Origin: Dermatemys mawii
Taxonomy: Eukaryota > Chordata > Testudines > Dermatemydidae
Assembly (NCBI GenBank): GCA_007922305.1
Contig: ML677386.1
Location: 11,389,830 to 11,453,829 of the forward strand
Reading direction: 5' to 3'
Length of the DNA stretch: 64,000 bases
Below are positions 54,306-64,000 of the stretch, piece by piece. The position numbers were made by a program, and so were the translations under genes. How positions within the stretch are numbered: position 1 is the stretch's first letter; each line of letters opens with the position of its first letter. The notes under the pieces were generated by a model that made no database searches, was not told the origin of the DNA, and was given only the letters and a program-made list of their open reading frames with translations.

Positions 54306-55485
54306 TTTTTGTGTGTTTTTTTTTTTTTAAAAAAAAACAAACACTACTAGAAAATTCCTTTATTTAAAACACAGCTTGAGATTCTCAGGCAGGAGCTGTG
54401 AAGTTTAAGAGAAACACTTCAAGCGTCTTGATGCTCATGATAAGATTCAGAGAGCTGGCCAGCACCCGTGTACATTTGTGTGGTCCTGAAGAAGTCAGTC
54501 ACCACTGAGGAAATTGATACCAAATGTTTCTTGCTCAATTTTTTTTTTAAAAATTACTAGCTTATGAATAATCATGACCCTTTCCTTTTTGTATTTCCTC
54601 AGTAAAATTTAGCCAAAGGTGAAAAATATACAAATTACATAATTGGAGGTACATAGCTAGCTACATTGCTTCACTAAAGATGTGAAGTGAAATTTTTTTG
54701 TTTCATTACTGAGACAGACTGATTCTGACACTAAATCCTGTTTCTTGAACATTTAATACATTTTAGACCTTTTGATTGCATTTTAAAATAGAAATCAGCA
54801 TTAAGTGGCTTGTGCAATTAAGCTGCAGTTTATTCAGACCCACCTGAAAAAAAACAAAACAACACAACTAGTTGAGCTTCTAAACAAGATTTCACATTCA
54901 GGACATGGTTCTTGGGGGAGAATTATCTCCTCCCCAAGGAAAACTTTCCTTTTCTGTACAGGAATTCATGACTAACATTAAAATGTTTTTTATTGACAAA
55001 CCCTGAACATTGAGGTTAATGAGTCACCTGCACAAATGTATCAGTTTAGAAAAGTCAGTGGTAGTGCCATTGATGACTACAGTTTGTAAATTGCTTTCAG
55101 CCACTGCATAAAGTTGTTCGTCTTGTGACAGATGAGATACATGCCTGCCCATAAGAGATATTCTGATAAATAATCCCTTCATAACTTTTGCTTGCGTTCA
55201 AACCATCCAGGTAGGGAGTAGGGGGAAAAAAATAAATATAAAAAGACCCTGCACTCTGAGTGACCAATCACATGGCACAGAGTGAATTGTGAACAAGAAC
55301 GTGAGGCAGTAGTCATGATGGTGTTTGCAAAGTAGTCCTACAGTACCAGAAAGGTCTCCCAATAATTTCAAACCACCATCAGTCACAATTTCAAACATGA
55401 AGTACCATTGTAAAAACAGATACTTGTCAAACAGAAAAATGGAATACATTGTTTGCTCTTACTGTCATGGGAATGCACCACTCAC
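54306..55485. other. unassigned; starts with a T-run/A-run palindrome
   Basis: 54315-54338 is a long T-run followed by a long A-run. No gene or repeat recognised further on. Confidence 0.45.
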
Positions 55486-56119
55486 TGTCAGACTAACACC
55501 TTCTTCTGGTACTCTGGGGATTAGCTGAAGTCCAATTTCCTCTCCTCCATCCATGGTTTGCAGTCACTCCATCTGCCTGCAGCTCCACCCACGGCCTCAG
55601 GAATCCCAGTATCCCCTTCGTGGCCCTGTCTTCTAGCAGTGTGATTGTCTATGATCCCCTCTTCCAGGGGAGCTTTAGCCCTCAACAGTCCCAGACAGTC
55701 CTCTCACTGCCTCAATGCCACTCACTGAGTGGCTAATAGGGGAACCCAGGCCCCCCCCTCTTCTCTGGATTCCAGCCTAGGGACCCTCAATTTAGCTGTC
55801 CGAGCCTCCTCTCTCCAGCCTCACTACTCAGTCCCGGGGCTGCTTCCTACCACTGGTTCCCCTTTTCTTCCTAAACCTGCCAAATCCCAAAAGCCACCTC
55901 CCTCATCCCAGGGACTGAATGCAGTCTCCACTCATTCCTCCCTTTCTCTTGGGAGTGTCTGCCTTTTCCCAACAGCCCCTTATGCTTTCAGCTCCTGGTC
56001 TTTATTGGCCCCATCTATCCCTGCCCAGCAGAGCCTCCTTAATCAGCTGCCTAATGGATTAATTGGCTCATCTGGCCTGCATTCAACCCTGCAGAGTGTG
56101 GGGTAGTCACCCCATCACA
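55486..56119 (-). mobile_element. solo LTR, about 634 bp
   Basis: On the minus strand it starts TGTGATGGGGTGACTACC and ends GTGTTAGTCTGACA. Flanks CTCAC and CTTAC agree at 4 of 5. A minus-strand GGCCAATAAAGACC lies at about 55997-56010 and could serve as TATA or polyadenylation element. The start resembles the 47732 LTR (TGTGA-GG). The exact left end is uncertain because CTCACTGTCAGACTAACAC is also found at 49617-49635. The 125-codon plus frame 55729-56106 is LTR sequence, not a gene. Confidence 0.6.
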
Positions 56120-56342
56120 CTTACCAGTTTGCTCACATCTACTTGTGAGTACGAAAGATGGCGCTGTGAGAAGGCAGAAAGGGTCCTTATAATTAGAGCC
56201 AAAGGAATGATTTGTAACTAATAATTTGTTCAACAAAGTCAGCTTCTCTCTGCTCACAAAATAGCAAGATTTGAATCATGACTTCCTTGTGTGTATTTAT
56301 GACTTGCAATTATTGTCATCCTTGGCTATGTGTTAACTTTAT
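56120..56342. other. unassigned sequence
   Basis: Short spacer without recognised features. Confidence 0.45.
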
Positions 56343-56435
56343 GGGTATATCTTCATTATGACAAACCTGCAGCGCCAAGTCTTAGAGGCCAGGTCAGCTG
56401 ACTGTGGCTGTGGGGCTAAAAATATCAGTGTAGAT

Positions 56436-56848
56436 CAGTGGTTCTCAGCTTATTACACATTGTTACCTAAGCCACAGGGGCTGGCAGTGACAGCCCAGAC
56501 TCTGCCCCGGACCCCCACCACACAGGCCAGGCTGGCTGCCTGCCCCAGCTCCCAGAGCTCATGGGTCCGGGTGGCTGCTTCAGACCCTAGAACCCATGGG
56601 GCCAGCCAACAGCCCCCACCCTGGACCCCCACTGCACGGCTTCCCTAGAGCTCGTGGGGCTGGGGAGCTGCCCCGGACTTCTGACCTTGCAGGGTGGGAG
56701 CCTAGATCCCCCCAGACTGGATCCATCCCCTCTCCATGCCAGGCAGCTGGGAACCTGAGATGCCGGCACACCGCCAGCCTTTAGCACACAGTTGAACTGG
56801 GCTGCAGCTGTGTGCTAATTGGGCCACATGGGTTGGCAGGCCCAGAAC
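56436..56848. mobile_element. hAT fragment nested in the MITE, first
   Basis: Starts CAGTGGTTCTCAGCTT, a canonical hAT end, directly after GTGTAGAT of the MITE. GC-rich interior. The right end is not recognisable (GTTGAACTGGGCTGCAGC near 56790 may be near it). Confidence 0.55.
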
Positions 56849-56989
56849 GGCTGGTGTGGATATTTGGGCTGGGTCTGGAGCCCAGCTTCTGAGACCTTCC
56901 CACCTAACAGGGTCCTAGAGGCTGGGCTTAGCCAGAGCCCAGATCTGCTTTCACTGCTGAGGCCAGGAGTGGGTCTGGGGCTGGGAACA

Positions 56990-57353
56990 GAGTCATGGCC
57001 AGGGGCTAAGATGGTGAGGGAGAGGAGTGGAGCCTCAGCCAGGCTGTGATGGGGGCCAGCAGCCAGGCCCTGCCCCCACCTCCAGCCAGGAATGGAGCTT
57101 CAGTCAGGGGCCAAGAGTGGGGGCAGGGCTAGGAGCAAAGCCCCACCTGAGCTCATGCCCTGGTGCAGAGCTGTGCTGAGACTGGGGCTGGGACTATAGC
57201 TGGGTTGAGGCCAGAGCAGAGCTGTTGTGGGTGGGGGGGGCTGGGTGGCACTCCCTCCCCATCTTCTATGAGGACTGGCCTAGGCCTGCTGTGCCCCCAC
57301 AAATATTCCTCCATGCCCCCCTAGGGGGTGCACCCCACAGTTTGGGGACCTTG
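56990..57353 (-). mobile_element. hAT fragment nested in the MITE, second
   Basis: On the minus strand it begins CAAGGTCCCCAAACTG, then GGGGTGCACCCCCTAGGGG and GGCATGGAGG. This is a recognisable hAT MITE opening in reverse orientation. Its other end is not clear. Confidence 0.6.
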
Positions 57354-57368
57354 GGTGGAGACATACCC

Positions 57369-57521
57369 TTGTGTATATAACTGATATTTATGTTGTGGTG
57401 GTTACTTGTGACTAGTGAGGTTGTTCCCCTTCTGTAATTCCAACATCTTGCTACAATAAAATATCAAAGGCAGACCAGCATTTACCCCTATCCAGCTTAG
57501 AACAGAATAATTTTCACCATT
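57369..57521. other. unassigned spacer
   Basis: No feature seen. Confidence 0.4.
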
Positions 57522-57602
57522 ATTTTGTACCTCATAAGCAGCTGAGCCACTCAGTGCTTATGAGGTACAAAATTTGCTTTTGATGGGATCAAAAGCAAAT
57601 TT
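57522..57602. repeat. two adjacent perfect hairpins
   Basis: Hairpin 1: ATTTTGTACCTCATAAGCA (57522-57540) is perfectly mirrored by TGCTTATGAGGTACAAAAT (57555-57573); inside, CTGAG (57542-57546) pairs with CTCAG (57550-57554) around CCA with a single bulged G. Hairpin 2: AAATTTGCTTTTGAT (57570-57584) pairs with ATCAAAAGCAAATTT (57588-57602) around GGG. The two share AAA. Perfect arms in old non-coding DNA imply recent origin or selection. Confidence 0.95.
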
Positions 57603-59362
57603 AATTTTCTGAGTAGATTTAGAGGGGATAACTTAAGCATCTTTCTCCTATTTTCCTCACCTGCACATCCTCACACAAGTGCCAGTAAAGCCAACAGCAG
57701 AATTCAAGCGGAGAAGAATCTGACCAGTACAGATGATTTAAGCGGTTATTATGTAAACTCCTTCCAAATCCCTAGATACGTATCTTAGATTCTGAAGGCA
57801 ACACTTATAAACTGTCCTTATAAACAGGACAATTGCAGGAAGCTTCTTAAAATCATACAGTCTATTTCTTTAAATGTTTCACAACCTAATTTATGGCAAC
57901 ATCTTCATTTTCCATCAGATTTCTGTACTGTTGCCAAACTTTCTCCAGAGCAATATACTATGAAATGTTGCACTGAGAAACAGACGATATTCAATCCAAG
58001 GTTAAACTGAGGCAATGTGACACTGCCATTGAGGGTCTATTCATCCTCTTATCCTCTAATAAATCACCTATCATTCTTAATTATATTCATGCAAGTTAAA
58101 ATCTAACATTGTGACAAAATTGTGTAAGCAGATAAATGCAGAGCAAGCAGTCTGCCAAATTGGAACAGTAACCAAGAAAATACTAGGCCTCTGCAAACTT
58201 CCCTGGGCTGCCAGCAGCACCATGAGAAGTGAATTCCGTGGAGATAATAAGCAATGGGAATCAAAAGCAAATCTACAACGGTTGACATACCTTTCCTAAT
58301 GTTTCTCACATGCAGGCGTGAGGACCAGACCCACAATTTCATTCAGGTTTAGATGTATCCTTCTCAGAAGGATAATTTCAAATGGTATAAAATTTGAGAC
58401 ATACTTCACAGCAACATATGGTATGACAAGTTTTCAGATTTATTTCCTTAAGTGACTACTTCTTCCCTATTGTGTAGGGTAAAGTGCCCCTACAAGTGAA
58501 TTTAACAGCTAAATATTTTAAAAGTGGTCTACAGATTTAAGACACTTATCTTCCATTGGATGTTGATGTTATGTCCTAACATTTATGCTTTATTTGCACT
58601 GCATTGTATGGGTCCCTCCTGACTAGCCTGATACTATGATGAACTCAGTACTGAGTAACAATTTTCCTTTCTTTCCAGATCTTTGCTGACACTATTTTAA
58701 AGCACCACAGAGCCAAATCCTACTCCTAAGTACTGTGGATTCACAACTGCAATAGAAAACAGCAATCACCTTTTGTTGCTTAATACATTAGCACAGTATT
58801 ACAATACACATTCAGAAGCTTTTACAAGTAGATCTGAGTGAAAGCATTTCTAAATGTTTAACTAACATCTCTAATAAATGAGAATTATTTTACCCTTGTC
58901 CTCCCCCATCCATTCTCTGCTTAAGTTTCTTTTTTACTTTACCATTGAGTAAAGCCACTTTCCTACAGAGTTTTCACTCTCCTGCAAATGTTTGCTTTTG
59001 AAGCATTTTCATCTTATTCTTTTGAAAGGCAAGAAAATCTGAACTCTACACTTTGACAAGCCTTTTTTTAATACTCTACAGCACCCAAGGAGAAAGAGGT
59101 AGTTGATCTCCAGTCCCAAACTCACCATTTTTAAAATAATAAATTTATATAGCACATTTCAACCCATAGCACTTCACAGATAATGTATAGACAAGAACCA
59201 CTGAGATGCAGCTACCTGCGAGGTAGAAGATGGTGCATAGTACTTGACAATCAGGGATAAAGATGGATGGGAAAATTCTGCCAGGAACAGCAGGGCAAGT
59301 CCTTAATTTTATGCCATGCAGTCTTTAATGCTCAGATAGAGGAAGCAAGACACTCAGATATA
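57603..59362. other. unassigned 1.8 kb
   Basis: No recognised gene or repeat. 59140-59215 (TATATAGCACATTTCAACCC, TAGCACTTCACAGATAATG) may be an old LINE or SINE tail. Confidence 0.4.
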
Positions 59363-59369
59363 GAAAGAG

Positions 59370-59434
<65 letters not shown>

Positions 59435-59435
59435 T
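59363..59435. repeat. TA then CA microsatellite
   Basis: About 22 TA units from 59371 followed by about 10 CA units to 59434. Translated runs of Tyr-Ile and Thr-His in the overlapping frame (59267-59470) are artefacts. Confidence 0.97.
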
Positions 59436-59489
59436 CTCAAACAGTAAACTGTAGGAGGATGAAAAGCTGAGTCAACCCTCTTAGGAAGA

Positions 59490-59818
59490 CAAATTCAAAA
59501 CTAATAACGGAAAATTCTCTTTCCAGACAAAGTATAATTAGACTGTGGAACTCACTGACATAGAATCATATTGAGGCCAAGAATTTAGCAAGATTCAAAT
59601 CTGATGTTTCAGAGTTTAAATCAATCTCTAACTCTTAGGGATTAGGATGAGTCCTACACAGGGGCTGGGGATTAGGCAGATTACCACATTTACTTTCAAT
59701 GGTGTTTCTTGAACTTTCTTCTGAGAGGGGTTAGCACCAGATGCTTCAGAGACAGGATACTGGACTAGATGTACCCTGGCTCTGACCCAGTCTGACAATT
59801 CCTACATTCCTATGTTGC
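59490..59818 (+). mobile_element. CR1 LINE 3' end, second subfamily
   Basis: CTGTGGAACTCACTGACATA and GAGGCCAAGAATTTAGC give the CR1 ORF2 C-terminal coding zone; the tail reads GCTTCAGAGACAGGATACTG then GACTAGATGTACCCTGGC, CTGACCCAGTCTGACAATTC and ATTCCTATGTTG. This tail type differs from the 19224 copy. 5'-truncated, no intact frame. Confidence 0.85.
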
Positions 59819-61339
59819 AGAGTCTTTAGGAATTCTTTACCTGATGCTTAGGCCACTAAGCAAATCCTCTATACAATGTTTCCCCTGGTGGAAATGTCTA
59901 ATATCCTTTGCACAAATCATTTAAATTTTACTGATTTAAAATATTGCTTATGTCTGGTTAGGATTGTACTGCAAGTCAATAGCAAATACCCTTCACTGAC
60001 TACTGCCTTTTTTCAGTGTGTGTGGGTGTAATACATGTGTAATGATTACATCAAAGATTATTTTAAAATGCCATTTTACTCTGAAAAAGTAATTCTATAA
60101 AAATGGCATCATGTTTGTTGTATCTGATTCCCTATCAATTGTGCTTGGTTTATAACTTAAAATAGACTCTCTGTCAGCTCATCAAACTCAGTGTGAGCTC
60201 CAAGACCCAAGCTGAGTTCTTCTCTATGACATCAGTAATAAAGATTCTGCAGATCAGACTAGGTCTTCAATGACACCTGTATATTCTCATTGCTTTTAGT
60301 CAGTTAGCACAGAACTAGTGGTTTGGAATTAAGCAAACAAGTCTGGTCTCGATGTGTAAGGAGCAACAGACTCCTGCTTCCGCCCTCTGAGCTGCGTTGA
60401 TTCTATAATGCTAACAGGAATAAAATCAGTGACAACTTCGTTTTATTCAAGTCAGGCAGTACGACTCTGAATACATTAGGAGCAAATCTGTTGAGTAAGA
60501 AGGTGTTACTTTCATGTATTTATTTTTCAGATCATTCCTAGCGGTTTTAAAATATGGGAGGAAAAAACAACCATACAACAGTTTATCCAGTATTGCTGCT
60601 TGATGGGCGTATTCCTAGGATATGTATTGTCCCTGGATACTAGAAGTAGCTGTAATGGTTTAGTATCATTAAGCTGTCACCGAAACAAATTCAAAATATG
60701 AACACAGTGAGAGTTTTGCAACGCAGCAGTCTATAAACCTGGTTTCATTTTGGACATCCTACTGCTGCCTATCCAGAATGTCTAGGCAAACTGTGAAGGT
60801 AATTTTTAGATCTTCTCCTGTTTTGTCTTACACACGTACAACACACCTAGGACACCTACAAAACCTTCACTATCTTATGAGAAAATTAAGACTGAAAAAG
60901 TCAGAAAATACCAAAGTTAAGACTGTGCAAACTTAATTCTGCCATTCTGTGTCAAGGCATTATTTAAATGACCACATATCGCCACTGCAGTACTTCTTCT
61001 ACAGGTGAGAGGGCAGATTTAAGATTCAATATACAGATTTAACTTTGGTATTTCCTAGTTTAGAGGGTTATTGTTTGTTTGTTTTTAAAATACGGAATTA
61101 TATGATATTTATGACACTCACACACAGTGTAATCAGGGAATGGGAGGTCCCAAAGGAGATAAGACATCATTCGGGGCATGGGTGACAGCTAGTGCAGAAC
61201 ATAGAATAGGTGTCAATAAGTCTTATCAGGCCAACCTCTTCATTCAAATCTTTCCTTAAAATACACTTTTTAGATACTCCACTGAAGACAATTAAAAAAC
61301 CTGCATGGCTTTAAGATTGGCTCTTTATCCAATGCCCTA
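59819..61339. other. unassigned sequence
   Basis: No gene or recognised repeat. Confidence 0.4.
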
Positions 61340-61410
61340 TGGGCCACATCCAAAGCCAACAGAAAAAAACTCTCATTGACTACAATGGGCTTTCGATCAG
61401 GCCCTCTGCG
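61340..61410. repeat. palindromic MITE-core motif
   Basis: ACATCCAAAGCCAACAGA, CTCTCATTGACTACAATGGG and CTTTCGATCAGGCCC. Twin of 36065-36145. Confidence 0.6.
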
Positions 61411-62079
61411 TCTGAACTGCATGGTCTAATTTAGACCCTAGTCTTGTAGTTGATTCTGGATGGCTTTCAGGCAGACCTCCAGACCTTCAGGCTTCCAAGT
61501 GCTCTCGCATGGAGTCAGTTCCAGGATTGGGGCTTTAGGATCAAATCTAGGGTGTCAGGGAGCAAATCTTACTCTGGTCTACACAGTGACCAAGTTACGA
61601 TGGTGCACTAAAATTCACCATAAGAAAATTAAGGATACAAGACACCACTTGATACTGCATGCAAAAGACATTTTTATACAAAAAATTCTTTATTGGCTGT
61701 ACTACAAATAGCTGTACAGAGTGTAAACTTTAATGTATCACCTGATATTTGAATAATTCTGGAGGAACAGTTATTAAGCACCTTCATTTCAGAACATTTT
61801 TGGTATTTACATTTTTAAGACATATTAAAGTATATGAATACAATGAATTAAACATTATTAAAAGTTACACAAAAATCTTTAACATTCTATATGGCATTTG
61901 ATATTTTTGTGATAAATACATAATTAAAAAGGAAATTGTCATATAGTTCAAGCTCAAAATTGGCTCTGTTATAGCAATGTTATAATCTGAAAGAGAAGGG
62001 TCCCAGTTTTTTTTTTTAAACTATAACCTGGGATTGGTTGTTGTAATTTATCACTGTGACCAAGAGATTATAAAGGCTG
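61411..62079. other. unassigned sequence
   Basis: AT-rich. No feature recognised. Confidence 0.4.
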
Positions 62080-62370
62080 CTAATTAGGTACATGACTCTC
62101 AGAATCACATTTGGTTCTTCTACTGAAGATAAGCTACGCTGCCTGCAGCAGCAACAGGAGCAAAAGTTAAATCCTGTTCCCAGAAATGGTCTGCTGCAGC
62201 AGGGTTTATTAAAGTGTTTTATCATTGCAATGTGTAATCTCTCTGGAAATGTGTGCTGGATTTTCCTCACTGCTCTGCACACATTGCTGTCAGTGGAGAC
62301 ATGCTCCATCTTCACACTGATTTCCAGCACAGATGTTTTGCCCTTGCTGTAAACTGACACACATGAACAG
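62080..62370. other. candidate conserved non-coding block
   Basis: Repeat-free, balanced sequence open on both strands (62092-62352 plus, 62016-62360 minus). It includes GCAGCAGCAACAGGAGC and its partial inverse CTGCTGCAGCAGGG. No protein domain is seen in either frame. Confidence 0.3.
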
Positions 62371-64000
62371 GTTTTGTTTTTTTTTTAAAGCCCTGTGTGA
62401 TTGTCAAAAGTGTTGCCTAACAAATACTCAACTGTCATGGTTATTCATGGTCTGTAAGAAAAGAAAATATCCAGGTTTGCCGCAAAGAAAAAAAATGGTA
62501 GGGCAAAATTGAAATGTCATTTTCAAGCTTTTAAAATAGTATTACAAAAATAGGAAATTTAAACACTATTTAAAAAATACTTGACGGAGTCCCTTTAAAA
62601 ACACACCACCAATCACCATTCTTTGATGAGTAATGGGGACTGGGATTTGTATCCCAAATCTCAGCTTTGGAGATATCCAAAAGCTATTCAATAAGTGTCC
62701 ACTAGCAAGACAAAAAATAAACCTCTTTTGGGAAAATCCAGGGAAAATTTGACAATACCCACTAAAGTATTGCTATTAGTAAGATAATTGCACACAGTAT
62801 GAAGAGGCAACATGAACAGGTACAAGAGCTATCCTGGTGCTAAAACATATTGGTTAACTTCCCGTAACCATTATCAATGGCCAAAAAGCAAAGGTTTGAG
62901 AGAGTAGCTTTAACGTATAAAGGCTTTGGGAGCTGAGAGGGGTGTATAAGGCACTGTGGAGTTCACGTTACCAATGGATGTTCTCATGCACCCACTGACC
63001 ATCCTTTGGACCCCAGGCTTATTGCTTAACTTTAAGATGAATTTGCAACCCAGCTGCACCTATGCTGGGCTGTAGCTGAAACGTTGTGTGCTCTGATGCA
63101 CAGCACAGTCAATGGTGCTCAAAATTCCAATCTCTCTTGCACCTCAGGATTTGAGGCACCCCATAAGACACAGTGTACAATAATTTCACCGGGAGGTTCA
63201 GAGCCCAGCACAGGAACAAATGAGCCCCCAAGCTCCTCTTTAAAGGCAAGAAGGTGATGCTGCAGGGAGTGGGACCTTCCCTGGGCAGCACAGACTTACC
63301 TGAATGCCACCATGCTGTGCTCTGGTTTATGTGTTGTGGCTTGCTCCCTGTAAGCAGCATGGAGCTTATCTTTGCTGTCTTCATTTTACACTGAAAGCTG
63401 TGAACTATTTACAGTACTTTTGCAAAGGGAGACTCTGTTCTAACACATTTCCTGGTTTAGCTCTCAGTTTCTTTCTATACAATCCACTCCAACTGCGTTG
63501 TCAGGGCAGCGGCAAGAGCGGCCTCCTGGGGTAGCCAGACATAAATGAGTACAGCCTCCATTATTCACTGTGCAATAGTTATGCCCTATAAGAGAACAGG
63601 AGTTTAAATAAATAAATAATAATAAAAAAGAGCCTTCTAAGGTAAATCAGTTCATATAATAGAAAAACCAGGAATGTTACAGAAAATATAAACCACACCA
63701 GAGTTAAGGATGCAAATGTTTTACTTTTGATTTCTGATTGATCAGCTCCTGAGTATCATCCCCCCTGTACCCATCAGATACCCAGTACCAATCTGGATAT
63801 CATGTGATGGAGTAGATGGCAGGTGTCTGCAGTTGGGGATGATGTCACAAGGGGAAGGTCCACAGGGAGTAGCAGTGATGGCACAGGAAAGGAAAAAACT
63901 TTCTGGAGATTGATTACAGGCCACATGAAGGACTATACTTAAGTGTATCCAGAACGTTAACGTTCATAGTTAAATAGAATGCAGAGACAGGCAGTGAGTG
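62371..64000. other. unassigned to window end
   Basis: No gene or recognised repeat. An (AATA)n-like run lies at 63605-63628. Frames near 63109-63534 lack domain signatures. Confidence 0.4.

Larger units (their letters stand above)
56343..57368. mobile_element. MITE with GGGTATGTCT ends, enlarged by nested hAT pieces
   Basis: Left end GGGTATATCTTCATTATG; right end GTGGAGACATACCC. MITE interior appears in two blocks: 56360-56435 (GTCAGCTGACTGTGGCTG, CTAAAAATATCAGTGTAG) and 56850-56965 (GGATATTTGGGCTGGG, CCTTCCCACCTAACAGGGTC). The rest is inserted hAT-like sequence. Frames across 56358-57049 are shadows. Confidence 0.65.

Noticed and set aside
55729..56106. 125-codon plus-strand frame
   Set aside because: It lies wholly within a probable solo LTR, antisense to the LTR, and has no domain.
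57522..57602. microRNA precursor
   Set aside because: The stems are 15 to 24 bp with loops of 3, too short and tight for a typical animal pre-miRNA of about 60 nt or more.
1..64000. a new functional multi-gene system
   Set aside because: I looked for clustered non-repeat coding sequence on both strands and found none. All recognisable coding blocks are relics of transposons.

Overview
The window looks like vertebrate intergenic or intronic DNA, most probably from a turtle (a crocodilian or other archosaur relative is the main alternative). I infer this from recognised repeat signatures, not from a search: CR1 LINE 3' ends (19224-19715, 45131-45215, 59490-59818), a CR1 reverse-transcriptase relic (26270-27543), MIR and L2-like relics, many short non-autonomous hAT elements with 8-bp target-site duplications (TSDs), MITEs whose ends carry TGTCTACAC-type inverted repeats, and solo LTRs. 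I find no host protein-coding gene, rRNA, tRNA gene or CRISPR array. The open frames are short, overlap on both strands, and either fall inside repeats or have no recognisable domain.

Layout. 1-12 kb: sparse old repeats (MIR 368-545; L2-like pieces at 1878, 4352 and 8240) with hAT insertions at 2814-3144, 6584-6882 and 8334-8493. 12-25 kb: hAT elements at 12060, 12724, 16058, 16768 and 22240, a long inverted repeat at 14023-14231, a tRNA-like SINE near 14.7-15.0 kb, CR1 fragments at 17180 and 19224, a second MIR at 20250, ERV-like direct repeats at 21410 and 23138, and a probable Penelope-like 3' end at 24553-25240 split by a 173-bp hairpin element. 26-33 kb is a dense nested zone: a CR1 copy split by a hAT MITE; a minus-strand LINE with gag-like ORF1 and the start of an ORF2 endonuclease, split by a MITE that is itself split by a hAT; and a palindromic hAT carrying transposase ends in both arms, split by a solo LTR. 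33-45 kb: a 910-bp C-rich hAT and two inverted copies of one LTR family (37742-39151 and about 43384-44528). 45-57 kb: two further solo LTRs (47732-48392, 55486-56119), MITEs, a 500-bp hAT, and a MITE holding hAT pieces (56343-57368). 57-64 kb: a striking pair of perfect hairpins (57522-57602), a TA/CA microsatellite, a CR1 3' end and mostly unassigned sequence.

The features do not form a pathway. They are layers of insertion: TSDs and broken reading frames give the order in which several elements arrived. The most informative items are the nested insertions at 26-33 kb, the twin hairpins, and the long-TSD hairpin inside the Penelope-like fragment. I did not find evidence of a new functional system. 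A few repeat-free stretches (32.8, 42.9, 52.4 and 62.1 kb) could be conserved regulatory DNA, but this cannot be judged without an alignment.
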